Shown in pieces: positions 28,801 to 36,639 of a stretch of DNA of 64,000 nucleotides. Origin of the DNA: Nostoc sp. C052 (GTDB lineage: Bacteria > Cyanobacteriota > Cyanobacteriia > Cyanobacteriales > Nostocaceae). Each line of letters starts with the position of its first letter. The first letter of the stretch is position 1. The DNA lies in assembly GCF_013393905.1 (NCBI RefSeq), contig NZ_CP040272.1, positions 3,038,001 through 3,102,000 on the forward strand, given 5' to 3'. The translations under genes and the position numbers were made by a program. Below the pieces are notes generated by a model. The model ran no database searches, was not told where the DNA came from, and was given only the letters and a program-made list of their open reading frames with translations.

Positions 28801-31270
28801 GAAGTTAGCTTCTAGTTTGGTGTCACAATTTAATGCTGAAGAACTCAAGGCGAAGATTCTGACGGTTGTTAGTGCCCATGTTATGCATTGGAAAGAGCAT
28901 GTTAGAGAGACATTAACATCATCAATGTCAGGATATTCTAGCGGTCTGGAAACTGGAGATTTAGAATATGCTGGTTATTGTGGTTACATTTATCCCTATC
29001 ATTCATTTTGGCTGGGTAAAGAACTTTGGGTTTTAGAAAAAGAACTGATAGCTTATTGTGATTCGCTGAAAAAAATTAAGCAGCAAGTAGCTTTCACTTG
29101 GAACTCAGTATATTTACAAACAGTTCTGAACTTGAAAGGAAGTTTTGAAAATGTGGACTGTTTAATTGGAGAAGCATACAACGAGCAAAGAATGCTGCCA
29201 GTTCATCAGCAAGTAAATGACCTTTACACAATTAACCATTTATTTATGAATAAGCTAATGCTCTCTTACATATTTGGAGAGTATTTTAAAGCTGTAGAAA
29301 ATGCTGCGATCGCAGAAAAATCTTTAGGTGGTGTTACAGGCTTGTTTGTTGTTCCACTGTTCTACTTTTACGATTCTTTAGCCCACTTGGCAATATATCA
29401 CACTGCTAAAGAGTCTGACAAGCAAGCTATTCTAGAAAAAGTCCGAGCTAATCAGCAAAAGATGGAACTCTGGGCTATTCATGCTCCCACAAATCACTTA
29501 CACAGATTTTATCTCGTGGAGGCAGAACGGTATCGCGTTTTGGGTCAAAAACTTGAGGCGATGGACTACTATGAAAACTCGATTGCTAAATCCCAAGAAA
29601 ATGGTTTTCTCCAAGAGGAAGCTTTAGCTTATGAGTTAGCTGGAAAATTTTATCAGTGTCTAGGTAAAGAATTAATTCATCAAACTTATATAACTAAAGC
29701 TTATTATGCCTATATTCGCTGGGGTGCGATCGCTAAAGTTAAATACTTAGAATCCAAGTATGCTTTTCTAGTAGGACAAACTACTACAGTAGAAAACACT
29801 ACTTCAAAAATGGATACAATTCATCTTACCACTAACACTACTACCAATAGCAGCTTGAGCGATTTTCTAGATTTTAATGCGTTCATCAAGTTTTCACAAG
29901 CGATTACCAATGAAATTGTTTTAGAAAATTTATTGGGCAAGCTGATCAAAATTTTACTAGAAAATGCTGCTGCCCAAAAAGCAGTACTACTCCTAGTTAA
30001 AGATAATCACTTATATATCGAAGCTTCTGGAAATGCTACTGACGAGGTGGTGACGGTTTTACGCTCGATTCCTGTTGAAAACTATCAGGATTTACCGCTC
30101 TCTGTGATTAATTATGTTTCCCGAACTCAGCAATATCTTGTATTAAATGATGCGGCGGTTACAGAACCATTTAACTTTGATATCTATATTCAGAAATCTC
30201 AAACAAAATCAATCTTTTGTTTGCCAATTATGTATCAATCACAGCTTACTGGGATTATTTATTTAGAAAACCAGTTATCATCAGGAGCTTTTGTTTTAGA
30301 AAGAGTAGAGGTATTAAAAGTCTTAGTTTCGCAAATGGCGATTGCCATAGAAAATGCTAGCTTGTACACCAGGGCACAAGATAAATCTAGGGAATTAGAA
30401 CAATCCATAAAAGATTTACAAGAGGCGCAACTACAACTTATCCAAAGTGAAAAAATGTCTTCTCTAGGAAATTTAGTTGCAGGTGTAGCACACGAAATCA
30501 ACAATCCCATCGGTTTTATTACAGGTAGTATCGCTCAAGCCAAAGATATTGTTAAAGATTTAATAGATTATCTGCAACTATATCGAGAAAAATTCCCCAA
30601 TCCTGGCGTTGAAATTGAAGAAAAAGCCGAAGAAATAGATATAGATTTCTTGCTAAAAGATTTACCAAAAATGATTGATGGTATGACGGTAGGGACACAG
30701 CGCATTCGTAACATTAGTACCTCTCTCCGTACTTTTTCCCGCGCTGATACTACCTCGAAAGTATTAGCTAATATCCACGAAGGCATCGATAGTACTCTGA
30801 TGATTTTACAGCATCGTCTAAAAGCCGATCATAATCGTCCTGCTATTACAATCATTAAAAATTATACAGATATTCCATTAGTAAAATGCTATTTGGGACA
30901 ATTAAACCAGGTGTTTATGAATATCATTGCGAATGCAATTGATGCTTTAGAAGAAGCAAATATCGGTCGTGATTTTTTAGAGATTCAAGAAACCTATCCT
31001 AACATTATTACTATTGAAACTAATGTGATGATAGATAATAAAAATGTATTAATTAAGATTCAAGATAATGCCAAAGGAATGACTGAAAAAGTTAAAGAAT
31101 GCATTTTTGAGAATTTATTTACTACCAAATGTGTAGGAAAGGGGACGGGATTGGGATTATCTATTAGTCGGCAAATTATAGTAGAAAATCATGGTGGAGA
31201 TTTGAGTTGTGAATCAGTCTTGGGACAAGGAACACAATTTATAATTTCTATTCCCATTTTGGGAGAATAA
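25844..31270 (+). CDS. Giant Ser/Thr kinase-ATPase-GAF-histidine kinase
   Basis: 1808 residues, paralogue of the gene at 10812-16856. Order: Ser/Thr kinase about 5-275 (IIHKDIKPSN with catalytic Asp128, TDFG with Asp147, EGTLAYMSPEQTGRMNR); AAA/STAND ATPase (KLYGREEQVNELLAAFERI, Walker A GYSGIGKS, Walker B LVIFLDDLQWADSATLN); long helical middle; and one GAF domain about 1345-1515 (FCLPIMYQSQLTGIIYLENQ). A histidine kinase closes it (VAHEINNPIGF with His1550, NQVFMNIIANAIDAL, DNAKGM, GTGLGLSI). It lacks the second GAF of its paralogue. The double kinase output suggests both Ser/Thr and His-Asp signalling from one soluble protein; signal and partner are unknown. Confidence 0.93.
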   Translation: MPNRTGYQINSTLHEGIQTIIYQTQRPKTQQRVILKLLKNEYPTLEAFTRIKNEYQIQQGLDHPNIVKAISLETFQNRVGLLLEDFGGQSLTQLLQIEKLDLINHLKIAIQLTKALDYLHKQEIIHKDIKPSNIIINSQTGIVKLTDFGIASRLNKENPQFNNPNCVEGTLAYMSPEQTGRMNRILDYRTDFYSLGVTLYEMLTDKTPFFSQDPLEIVYSHIAVQAINPQSLNSQIPTTVSEIVMKLMAKNAEDRYQSATGLLADLELCLKQLETKGIITDFVPGRLDILSQLLIPQKLYGREEQVNELLAAFERITSGTSEMMLVSGYSGIGKSVLVNEVNKPITRRQGYFISGKFDQLKRNIPYASLIQAFAYLMRYLLTENNEQIEIWRHKILSALGTNGKVITDVIPEVELIIGTQPEVAQIGATESQNRFNHVFKEFIQVFTQKEHPLVIFLDDLQWADSATLNLIQLLITDTDSKYFLFIGAYRDNEVSSAHPLIQKIEEIKNSGTVVNNLVLQPLNLDNVTKLVAETLQEIEVKQGEETGVFNRKIIKLAESICNKTGGNPFFITQLIQALHQEKLLTFDFANAKWQWSLEDIQAIGITDKNVVELVASRVEKLPKFTQEVLKLAACVGDRFSLDILSIVNEKSPSLTANDLHSALQAGLILPLSEAYRIPLVFNQEEAVNLNFDTSRVGYKFLHDRVQQAAYSLIPEELKKSTHLKIGQLLLQNIPKEEIEANIFDVVNQLNVGIVNLIEQSEKTELARLNLIAGRKAKASTAYEAALKYFTNGIELLSIDPWQTEYTLTIGLYEGAAEAAYLGGDFEQMQKWAEVVQQEAKILLDKVKVYEVQIIASIIQSKQLEAIQIAVSILQLLGINFPEEPTSTDIQQGMNEIATSLKEKAIADLINLPLMTDPNKIAAMRILMGVLPAAFQTAPTMMPIIVCKMVNLSLRYGNTAVSAYGYSLYGLLLCGVQGEINSGYEFGKLASSLVSQFNAEELKAKILTVVSAHVMHWKEHVRETLTSSMSGYSSGLETGDLEYAGYCGYIYPYHSFWLGKELWVLEKELIAYCDSLKKIKQQVAFTWNSVYLQTVLNLKGSFENVDCLIGEAYNEQRMLPVHQQVNDLYTINHLFMNKLMLSYIFGEYFKAVENAAIAEKSLGGVTGLFVVPLFYFYDSLAHLAIYHTAKESDKQAILEKVRANQQKMELWAIHAPTNHLHRFYLVEAERYRVLGQKLEAMDYYENSIAKSQENGFLQEEALAYELAGKFYQCLGKELIHQTYITKAYYAYIRWGAIAKVKYLESKYAFLVGQTTTVENTTSKMDTIHLTTNTTTNSSLSDFLDFNAFIKFSQAITNEIVLENLLGKLIKILLENAAAQKAVLLLVKDNHLYIEASGNATDEVVTVLRSIPVENYQDLPLSVINYVSRTQQYLVLNDAAVTEPFNFDIYIQKSQTKSIFCLPIMYQSQLTGIIYLENQLSSGAFVLERVEVLKVLVSQMAIAIENASLYTRAQDKSRELEQSIKDLQEAQLQLIQSEKMSSLGNLVAGVAHEINNPIGFITGSIAQAKDIVKDLIDYLQLYREKFPNPGVEIEEKAEEIDIDFLLKDLPKMIDGMTVGTQRIRNISTSLRTFSRADTTSKVLANIHEGIDSTLMILQHRLKADHNRPAITIIKNYTDIPLVKCYLGQLNQVFMNIIANAIDALEEANIGRDFLEIQETYPNIITIETNVMIDNKNVLIKIQDNAKGMTEKVKECIFENLFTTKCVGKGTGLGLSISRQIIVENHGGDLSCESVLGQGTQFIISIPILGE

Positions 31271-31704
31271 ATGAATTTTGATAGTTTTAGCCGCAGATTC
31301 TCGACTTCTCAAAGGAGTTGAGGATTTTATCACGAATCTTTTAGAATTGCTATAGTAATTCTATTTAGGGCTTACTGAAAGTTTGTAAACTAAAATTAAT
31401 TTTGCTATTACTAAAACTATGTAAGTGGTAACTTTATTACTTAATCAAATCAACATAAACTTAGTTGCAATTAACACCTCTAACTTACTAATTAACTGTT
31501 ATAACTAATTGTATACATCAAATCTTGTACGTACTAGCTTTTTCATTTACTAGAAAATAGATTTTCTAGCGAATATAAAATATCATTCCTAGCAAAATCT
31601 CCAAGCATTTTAGCCAGGTTTTATTGGCTAAAATTATTAGCCAAAACTTTAGTATTGGCTACAGTACAAGATGCGAAAACATAAATAATTAAGGGAGTAA
31701 TCTT
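31271..31704. other. AT-rich intergenic
   Basis: No gene seen. A short inverted repeat around TTGGCTAAAATTATTAGCCAA lies at about 31625-31645. The region precedes the SnoaL-like gene and follows the giant kinase. Confidence 0.4.
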
Positions 31705-32367
31705 GTGGAAAAAAGAAGAGAAAATGGGCGAATAGTTGCAAATGCTATCTCGTTTCTGTTAAATCGAATAACTCTGGTTGTGATTGCAGTTGCTCTTGTG
31801 CTGTTTATTGGAGGTAGATTTGAAATAGCAAGTGCAAGTCAACCTGACGCAGAATTAGAAATTCAAAAATTAACATCCTGTTACGCTCTGGGAACTGATG
31901 CTATTGGTAGAGGAAATCTCCAAGAAGGCAAGAATATTTATCGGAATTGTTTTACTCAAGATGCAGTTCTCACTGCCATTTTCCCTGATGGGGCAACTCA
32001 AACAAATTATGGCACAGATCCTTGGGCAGATTTTGTCTATTCAGTATTCCAAGGAAATGGTTATACAGCTACTCAACACTTGATGGGTACAATAAACATT
32101 TCAGTTGAGAATAATAAAGCAACGATGACCTCTTATCTCCATGCTACTCACAAACGTTCGGAAACTAGCATTGATGTCGCTAATGGCACTTATGAAGATC
32201 AAGTCATCAAAACAAATGGACGCTGGAAAATTCGTAATCGTACCCTTAAACTCATTGATTTCTTGAATCTCAGTTCGCCAACTACTGCTTCTTCAAGCAC
32301 TAATGCCCGCAGCACTAATTCCTCAGCTACCTTTATAAAACCAAATATACCTCGTTTAAAAGACTAA
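31705..32367 (+). CDS. Exported SnoaL/NTF2-like protein
   Basis: 220 residues starting with GTG and with GGGAG a few bases upstream. A long hydrophobic stretch at about residues 20-43 (LVVIAVALVLFIGGRF) ends near ASAS and acts as a signal peptide or anchor. Residues 50-185 fit the cone-shaped SnoaL-like fold: LEIQKLTSCYALGTDAIGRG, IYRNCFTQDAVLTAIF, TQHLMGTINISVENNKATMT and TNGRWKIRNRTLKLI. The fold can be an enzyme pocket or a binding module; no catalytic residues can be assigned. The C-terminal 35 residues are Ser/Thr/Asn-rich and likely unstructured. A terminator-like hairpin follows. Confidence 0.75.
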   Translation: MEKRRENGRIVANAISFLLNRITLVVIAVALVLFIGGRFEIASASQPDAELEIQKLTSCYALGTDAIGRGNLQEGKNIYRNCFTQDAVLTAIFPDGATQTNYGTDPWADFVYSVFQGNGYTATQHLMGTINISVENNKATMTSYLHATHKRSETSIDVANGTYEDQVIKTNGRWKIRNRTLKLIDFLNLSSPTTASSSTNARSTNSSATFIKPNIPRLKD

Positions 32368-32431
32368 TTCTTCAGATCAGAATGGTATTAATACAGGTTA
32401 GATAGTATTATTTACCTTCCTAATAACCTGG

Positions 32432-32467
32432 AAAAGGAGTGAATTCTAAATATTCACCCCTTTTTTT
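32432..32467 (+). terminator. Terminator after the SnoaL-like gene
   Basis: AAAAGGAGTGAAT pairs with ATTCACCCCTTTT with one mismatch around a short loop and runs into seven T. It lies 65 bases after the stop at 32367. Confidence 0.75.
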
Positions 32468-32543
32468 CACTTGATTGAAACATACTGCAAGATAAAATCC
32501 AGTTTGATATTCAATAATTTGCAGCTTTAGCAAGCTTTTGCAG

Positions 32544-32969
32544 TCAGCCTTTATTCTGTTTGATGTATGAATAGAGAAGTTCGCGATCGCTCCGAGGATT
32601 TACAATTAAGCAAGGACTATTACCGTAACTTCCATTACTTACAAGCACAACAGTAACGCCTATTCGGGGACAAACTCCTAAACAACTGGTGCTAACCACC
32701 CGAAAATCACCCCATAATCCCTCAAATTTTAAACGCGATTTCAACCAATTTTCTAAGTCTTCGGAAGCCGTTGAGCCTGACTGCTCGTTTGTACATTGCG
32801 AACACACAAGCACCAAACCAGACTCCCATCGGGGAGAAACACTGGGAATCGAAGTCTCTAATGGGCGAGGGCGAGAATTTATTAAGGGCGATGCTTGCTG
32901 AGAATTGGATGCAAACCTTGTGAAGATACGTTGGATTAATATTTTAATACGCCGGAGCAATTTTTTCAT
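32544..32969 (-). CDS. Thioredoxin-like [2Fe-2S] protein
   Basis: 141 residues. The C-terminal 90 residues fit the thioredoxin-like 2Fe-2S fold seen in NuoE-type and Aquifex-type ferredoxins: GLVLVCSQCTNEQSG supplies two Cys and STSCLGVCPRIGVTVVL supplies two more, the four ligands expected. The N-terminal 50 residues are basic and low in complexity (LLRRIKILIQRIFTRF), perhaps a membrane- or nucleic-acid-contacting tail. Probable small electron carrier or (p)CobW-type accessory; partner not known. Stands alone. Confidence 0.72.
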   Translation of the reverse strand: MKKLLRRIKILIQRIFTRFASNSQQASPLINSRPRPLETSIPSVSPRWESGLVLVCSQCTNEQSGSTASEDLENWLKSRLKFEGLWGDFRVVSTSCLGVCPRIGVTVVLVSNGSYGNSPCLIVNPRSDRELLYSYIKQNKG

Positions 32970-33249
32970 GGACGACCCTATCTGTTTCTCTCAGTGAGAG
33001 AATAATATAAGTTTCCCGTTTAGTCTGTTCTAGTAGATCAAAGCATTTATCAAGAGCGAGAACTTATTGCAGGTCGGTTTAAAAGATACAATCAAAAAAC
33101 GCAAGTAATTGGGTAAGCTACCGCTATTTTGTGATAAAAACCATCCAAGGCTAAAATACTGTAGAAGAAATCAGCCTGCGTTCGCGCTTCGCGTTGCCAC
33201 AGGCATCGCTTGCACTAATTGAGTGAAAACTACCAAATTCAGAAGCACA

Positions 33250-33783
33250 ATGACAAAAGTTACACTCTACATTGCAGCTAGTTTGGATGGCTACATTGCT
33301 CGCACCGATGGCGGAATTGATTGGCTATCAATCCTTGATACAGAAGGTGAAGACTTCGGTTACACTGCTTTCTACGAATCAATTGATGCGATCGTTTTAG
33401 GTAGCAATACGTATGAAGTCGGGCTTGGTTTTGATCAATGGCCTTATCCAGAAAAAAAAACCTTCGTTTTCACCCAGCGCCATCTCCAATCTGAGCGTGA
33501 GGACGTTGTGTTTGTTTCTGAAGCAGTAAAACAGGCGTTAGCAAATATAGAGACTGAAGGTTTTAAAAATATCTGGCTAGTTGGTGGCGGAAAATTAATC
33601 AATTCGTTTCTTCAGCACGGCTTGATTGACGAATATATTATTTCAACTATTCCAACTATCTTAGGTGGCGGTATACAACTTTTCCCACCGCCTACCCCTG
33701 AAGAAAAATTGGAACTGATTAACTCAAAACAATATCCTAGTGGTTTACTCCAATCACATTACAGGCGACATATCAAAAATTAA
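33250..33783 (+). CDS. RibD C-terminal/dihydrofolate reductase-fold protein
   Basis: 177 residues from the ATG at 33250 (MTKVTLYIAASLDGYIARTD), preferred over the one nine codons upstream because the conserved strand begins here. The fold is shared by RibD reductases and dihydrofolate reductase. Visible marks: IAASLDGYIAR, DAIVLGSNTYEVG, KTFVFTQRHL, NIWLVGGGKLINSFLQ (nucleotide-binding glycine loop) and LIDEYIISTIPTILGGGIQL. It probably reduces a small heterocycle with NADPH, but many such stand-alone proteins have unknown substrates. Confidence 0.85.
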   Translation: MTKVTLYIAASLDGYIARTDGGIDWLSILDTEGEDFGYTAFYESIDAIVLGSNTYEVGLGFDQWPYPEKKTFVFTQRHLQSEREDVVFVSEAVKQALANIETEGFKNIWLVGGGKLINSFLQHGLIDEYIISTIPTILGGGIQLFPPPTPEEKLELINSKQYPSGLLQSHYRRHIKN

Positions 33784-33837
33784 AATAATTCGTAATTATT
33801 AATGATAGTATCTATAAATTACGCATTACCTTAGCAA

Positions 33838-33905
33838 GTCTTCTCCCTTCGCGTAGCGTCTCGTAGAGAAAGGGAGACGCTAAGAGCGAAGACCGTCATT
33901 ACGAA
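33838..33905. repeat. CTTCGCGTAGCG hairpin repeat
   Basis: CTTCGCGTAGCGTCTC and GAGACGCTAAGAGCGAAG form an imperfect long hairpin around GTAGAGAAAGG, followed by GTCATTACGAATTA as in 10228-10250. It lies between convergent genes, so it could stop transcription, but it is a dispersed repeat. Confidence 0.6.
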
Positions 33906-33909
33906 TTAT

Positions 33910-34248
33910 CTAAAGAAGCTTCTGAACAGCCGCGCTAAATTCTTCGTAAGGAGAAACCCCTACTATAGTTTCTGCTAAGATACCATCTTTGAAAATTAAA
34001 ACTGCTGGAATACTGCGAAGACCGAATTTTTTGAAAATTGGCTTGTTACTGTCAACATCCACCTTAACAACTTTAGCGCGACCTTTGTATTCTTCGGCAA
34101 GTTGATTCATTAACGGACTGACTAGGCGACAGGGGCCACACCAAGTAGCAGTAAAATCAACAACAACAATTTTCTCTTCACTTCCATTTAAAACAACATC
34201 AAATTCGCTTTCTTCAACGTAACTAACTATGTCAGTATCAGTAGACAT
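33910..34248 (-). CDS. trxA: Thioredoxin
   Basis: 112 residues, soluble. Active site ATWCGPC with Cys37 and Cys40, followed by RLVSPLMNQL; the cis-proline motif SIPAVLIF is in place. The conserved Asp (VVDFTATW) and the VDVDSN turn fit. This is the standard short thioredoxin, a dithiol reductant for cytosolic enzymes. Cyanobacteria carry several thioredoxins, and which subtype this is cannot be settled here. Start ATG with an AAGGAA-type RBS on the minus strand. Confidence 0.92.
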   Translation of the reverse strand: MSTDTDIVSYVEESEFDVVLNGSEEKIVVVDFTATWCGPCRLVSPLMNQLAEEYKGRAKVVKVDVDSNKPIFKKFGLRSIPAVLIFKDGILAETIVGVSPYEEFSAAVQKLL

Positions 34249-34468
34249 TTTTCAATTCCTTAGTATCAAACTAAAATCTCAGCAAAAAGCTAGCTATATA
34301 AACTATACTCCCTTCTGAGTGTCAGATTCACCAGTTACCTACATTGGTAAATCCCCACAGATGACTAGCGTATACTTAATAACTTACAATTTTTGTAGGT
34401 AGAGTGCGTTATGCGATCGCACCCTACCAACCGAATCTAAAAACCTATACCTTCAAGGCGTAGAAGCC

Positions 34469-34780
34469 TCAATAGTCATCCTGTCGATCAAACAGTTCTA
34501 ACAAACCAATTGTGCCGACAAAAAAAGTATAAATAGCATATTTTATTGGTATTTTTTGTCTGGAAGGTGCATAAAAAGCTGCTATAATACCCTCGATAAA
34601 ATGGCTGATCGTGGCAAAACGCTCAATCCAAAAAATGGGATTCAGACTGCTTGGTACATTAGTATTAGTGATTACTGCATAAATATTCCACGATTCCAAT
34701 CCAATTGCGCTTGTTATAAGCACTGTAGATATAATTTTTACAAAGGTATAAATCTTTTTCTTGATAAACTTTAAGTCCAT
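34469..34780 (-). CDS. Small three-helix membrane protein
   Basis: 103 residues with about three hydrophobic segments: IISTVLITSAIGLESW, FATISHFIEGIIAAFYA and YAIYTFFVGTIGLLELF. The N-terminus is basic (KFIKKKIY). No family recognised; proteins of this shape are common in cyanobacteria as unnamed membrane proteins. The C-terminus ends FDRQDDY. Confidence 0.6.
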   Translation of the reverse strand: MDLKFIKKKIYTFVKIISTVLITSAIGLESWNIYAVITNTNVPSSLNPIFWIERFATISHFIEGIIAAFYAPSRQKIPIKYAIYTFFVGTIGLLELFDRQDDY

Positions 34781-34987
34781 ACTGTTCAGAAAAATAATGT
34801 TTCTAGCGTTTCCTAATCATACAAGGTACATCATAGTCCTCTCTCCGAAACCAGCTAGGAGGGTTTTGGGTGTAGAGTTCTTCTAACTCACCAATAACAG
34901 CTATATTTAAAAAATGACAAAAGTGTGGAATAATACATAGGTGAAAAATTTCACTGCACTCCATACATTGATCGTAAAACTAAAGCT

Positions 34988-35203
34988 ATGATTGCTCAAC
35001 ATTACAACTCAACCCATGTTGAAAATAATTTGCTTAAACAAATCAAAATTAAAGAAAATCAGCTAAAAATTGCACAAGAATCTGATATGATCCATGTGGC
35101 AGAAGAATTACAGGGTCAATTATTAAAGCTACAGTCTCAATTATCAGAGCCGCAAGATCAAGACGTTGAAATTCAAGCGTTGATGGGTTTGCTAGACGAT
35201 TAA
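34988..35203 (+). CDS. Small coiled-coil protein
   Basis: 71 residues, predicted almost wholly helical and charged: LKQIKIKENQLKIAQESDMI followed by HVAEELQGQLLKLQSQL. It may be a coiled coil about 45 residues long. No known family. The reading frame, composition and ATG position are consistent with a real gene, but no clear RBS is visible. Nothing about function can be said. Confidence 0.5.
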   Translation: MIAQHYNSTHVENNLLKQIKIKENQLKIAQESDMIHVAEELQGQLLKLQSQLSEPQDQDVEIQALMGLLDD

Positions 35204-35285
35204 AGTTGTAAATTTGTGTTACAAATTTTCTTGAAAACACAAAACCTCTGTAACCCTAAATTGTATGTTATTTAATTCTTATTCC

Positions 35286-35606
35286 TTAGATAAGACCTTG
35301 AGGTTTTTGCTGGGGATTTGGTTTTTTGATTTGCGGTACTAAATCAATCTTAAGAACAGGTTTAATTGAGCGCTGTTGTTCTTGCCTCAGAATTTGAATT
35401 TCTCTCTCAATTGAATCTTTTCCTTGCCTAAAAAAGTCTTGAGAATTATATAGAACCAAGTCACGGGATAAATGTTGGGCTTGTGCTGGAGTTAAACTAG
35501 GAACAGCTGGTTCAGCATTGGCAGAAGTCTGTATAGCCAGCAAAAAAGCTGTTGAAACCACTAAAGGTTTTATTTTTATACATCCGGTGGATATTAGGTT
35601 TAACAT
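35286..35606 (-). CDS. Small exported protein
   Basis: 106 residues. A signal peptide is likely: basic IKIKP, hydrophobic LVVSTAFLLAIQ, and a cleavage site after SANA (near residue 31). The mature part is about 75 residues, charged and helical, ending with a Pro/Lys/Gln-rich tail. No family recognised. Probably periplasmic. Confidence 0.55.
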   Translation of the reverse strand: MLNLISTGCIKIKPLVVSTAFLLAIQTSANAEPAVPSLTPAQAQHLSRDLVLYNSQDFFRQGKDSIEREIQILRQEQQRSIKPVLKIDLVPQIKKPNPQQKPQGLI

Positions 35607-35984
35607 AATTGATACATCTGTTGCGTGAATCCTGCTTCAAACCATCTTGTATTGGTCTGACTATAAGCAAAGTACACTTATTGGGTTGCTAATTACCTCC
35701 CGCAAATGGGTGAATTAATTAATCAAACTATTAGTACAGCACAGCAAAAATCCAGCTACCAGATCAATCCACTAGCCAAGTTGCTCAAGCAACTTGTTAA
35801 AACTAGGCAAACTTCCACCACTTGAAATTTAGATGAATGTTGAAAGCTAAAAAATTGCACTAGTACAGCACGGCGGAAATAAACCACCTATTCCAAATCA
35901 GTGAAACGCTTACGTTGTATTCATTTTTAATTTTTAATTTTTAATTTTTAATTCCGCCTTGCGGTACTAGATGCCAAAAATCTA
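35607..35984. other. Intergenic with repeat
   Basis: Contains the element at 35860-35970. A 39-codon open frame at 35706-35825 (MGELINQTISTAQQKSSYQI) overlaps an ACTATTAGTACAGCA fragment and is probably not a gene. Confidence 0.45.
35860..35970. repeat. CTAGTACAGCA element with tandem heptamers
   Basis: Begins CTAGTACAGCACGGCGGAA and ends TTCCGCCTTGCGGTACTAG, imperfect inverted repeats. Inside are about four copies of TTTTTAA at 35920-35952. The left half matches 1-39 of the window on the other strand. Confidence 0.65.
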
Positions 35985-36563
35985 CTATTGAGCATCTAAT
36001 GGTATTTTTGCCTTTTGAAACACCTGCTCGACCGTAAATTCCAGTCCCTCAAATAAAGAATCTGTGAGTAATTCTTCTCCCATATAAGTTTGTGGTGCTG
36101 CATCTGGATAAAAAACAGTAATGCTTCTGGCTTTACTATCTAATACCCACACCCGCAGCACCTTAGCATCTAAATAGTCTTTGGCTTTAGCTGCCATTTG
36201 TCCAAAGGTTTGTCCGGGTGAAATAATTTCAATTACCAAATCAGGAGGAACAGGACAAGCTTCATTTTCATCCCAGTTAGCAGGTAAACGTTCATAAGAA
36301 ATGTACAAGATATCTGGAATTGGCATCCAATCTCGTCCCCGACGGATTAATGCAACAGCCCATTCTGGGCAAACTTCTCCTTTACCTTCACACGATTGCT
36401 CAATCAAATTGAGAAGGACACGGGTAAGTTTTGCGTGAAAAAATTTGGGTGACATTTTAGGAATCGCTTGACCATCAATAAGTTCGTAGGTGATATCTCC
36501 CTCACCTGTTGGAAGATTTAAGAACTCTTGCAAGGTTAATTGATTCTTGGCTTGGAGTATCAT
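35985..36563 (-). CDS. Uma2-family PD-(D/E)XK endonuclease-like protein
   Basis: 192 residues of the DUF820/Uma2 family, very abundant in cyanobacteria and with a restriction-endonuclease fold. Typical blocks: LTLQEFLNLP, ITYELIDGQAIPKMSP, HAKLTRVLLNLIE, WMPIPDILYIS, PPDLVIEIISPGQT and KAKDYLDAKVLRVWVLD. The catalytic Asp and E-x-I segment are present. Members are usually associated with mobile DNA, but real activity and target are unproven. It stands alone between repeat DNA and aroB. Confidence 0.88.
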   Translation of the reverse strand: MILQAKNQLTLQEFLNLPTGEGDITYELIDGQAIPKMSPKFFHAKLTRVLLNLIEQSCEGKGEVCPEWAVALIRRGRDWMPIPDILYISYERLPANWDENEACPVPPDLVIEIISPGQTFGQMAAKAKDYLDAKVLRVWVLDSKARSITVFYPDAAPQTYMGEELLTDSLFEGLEFTVEQVFQKAKIPLDAQ

Positions 36564-36639
36564 GGCTCAATAATTTGTAATTCGTAATTGAAGAACATAG
36601 CAACTAATGTTTTATTCTGACTCCTGAATTCTTCTTTGG

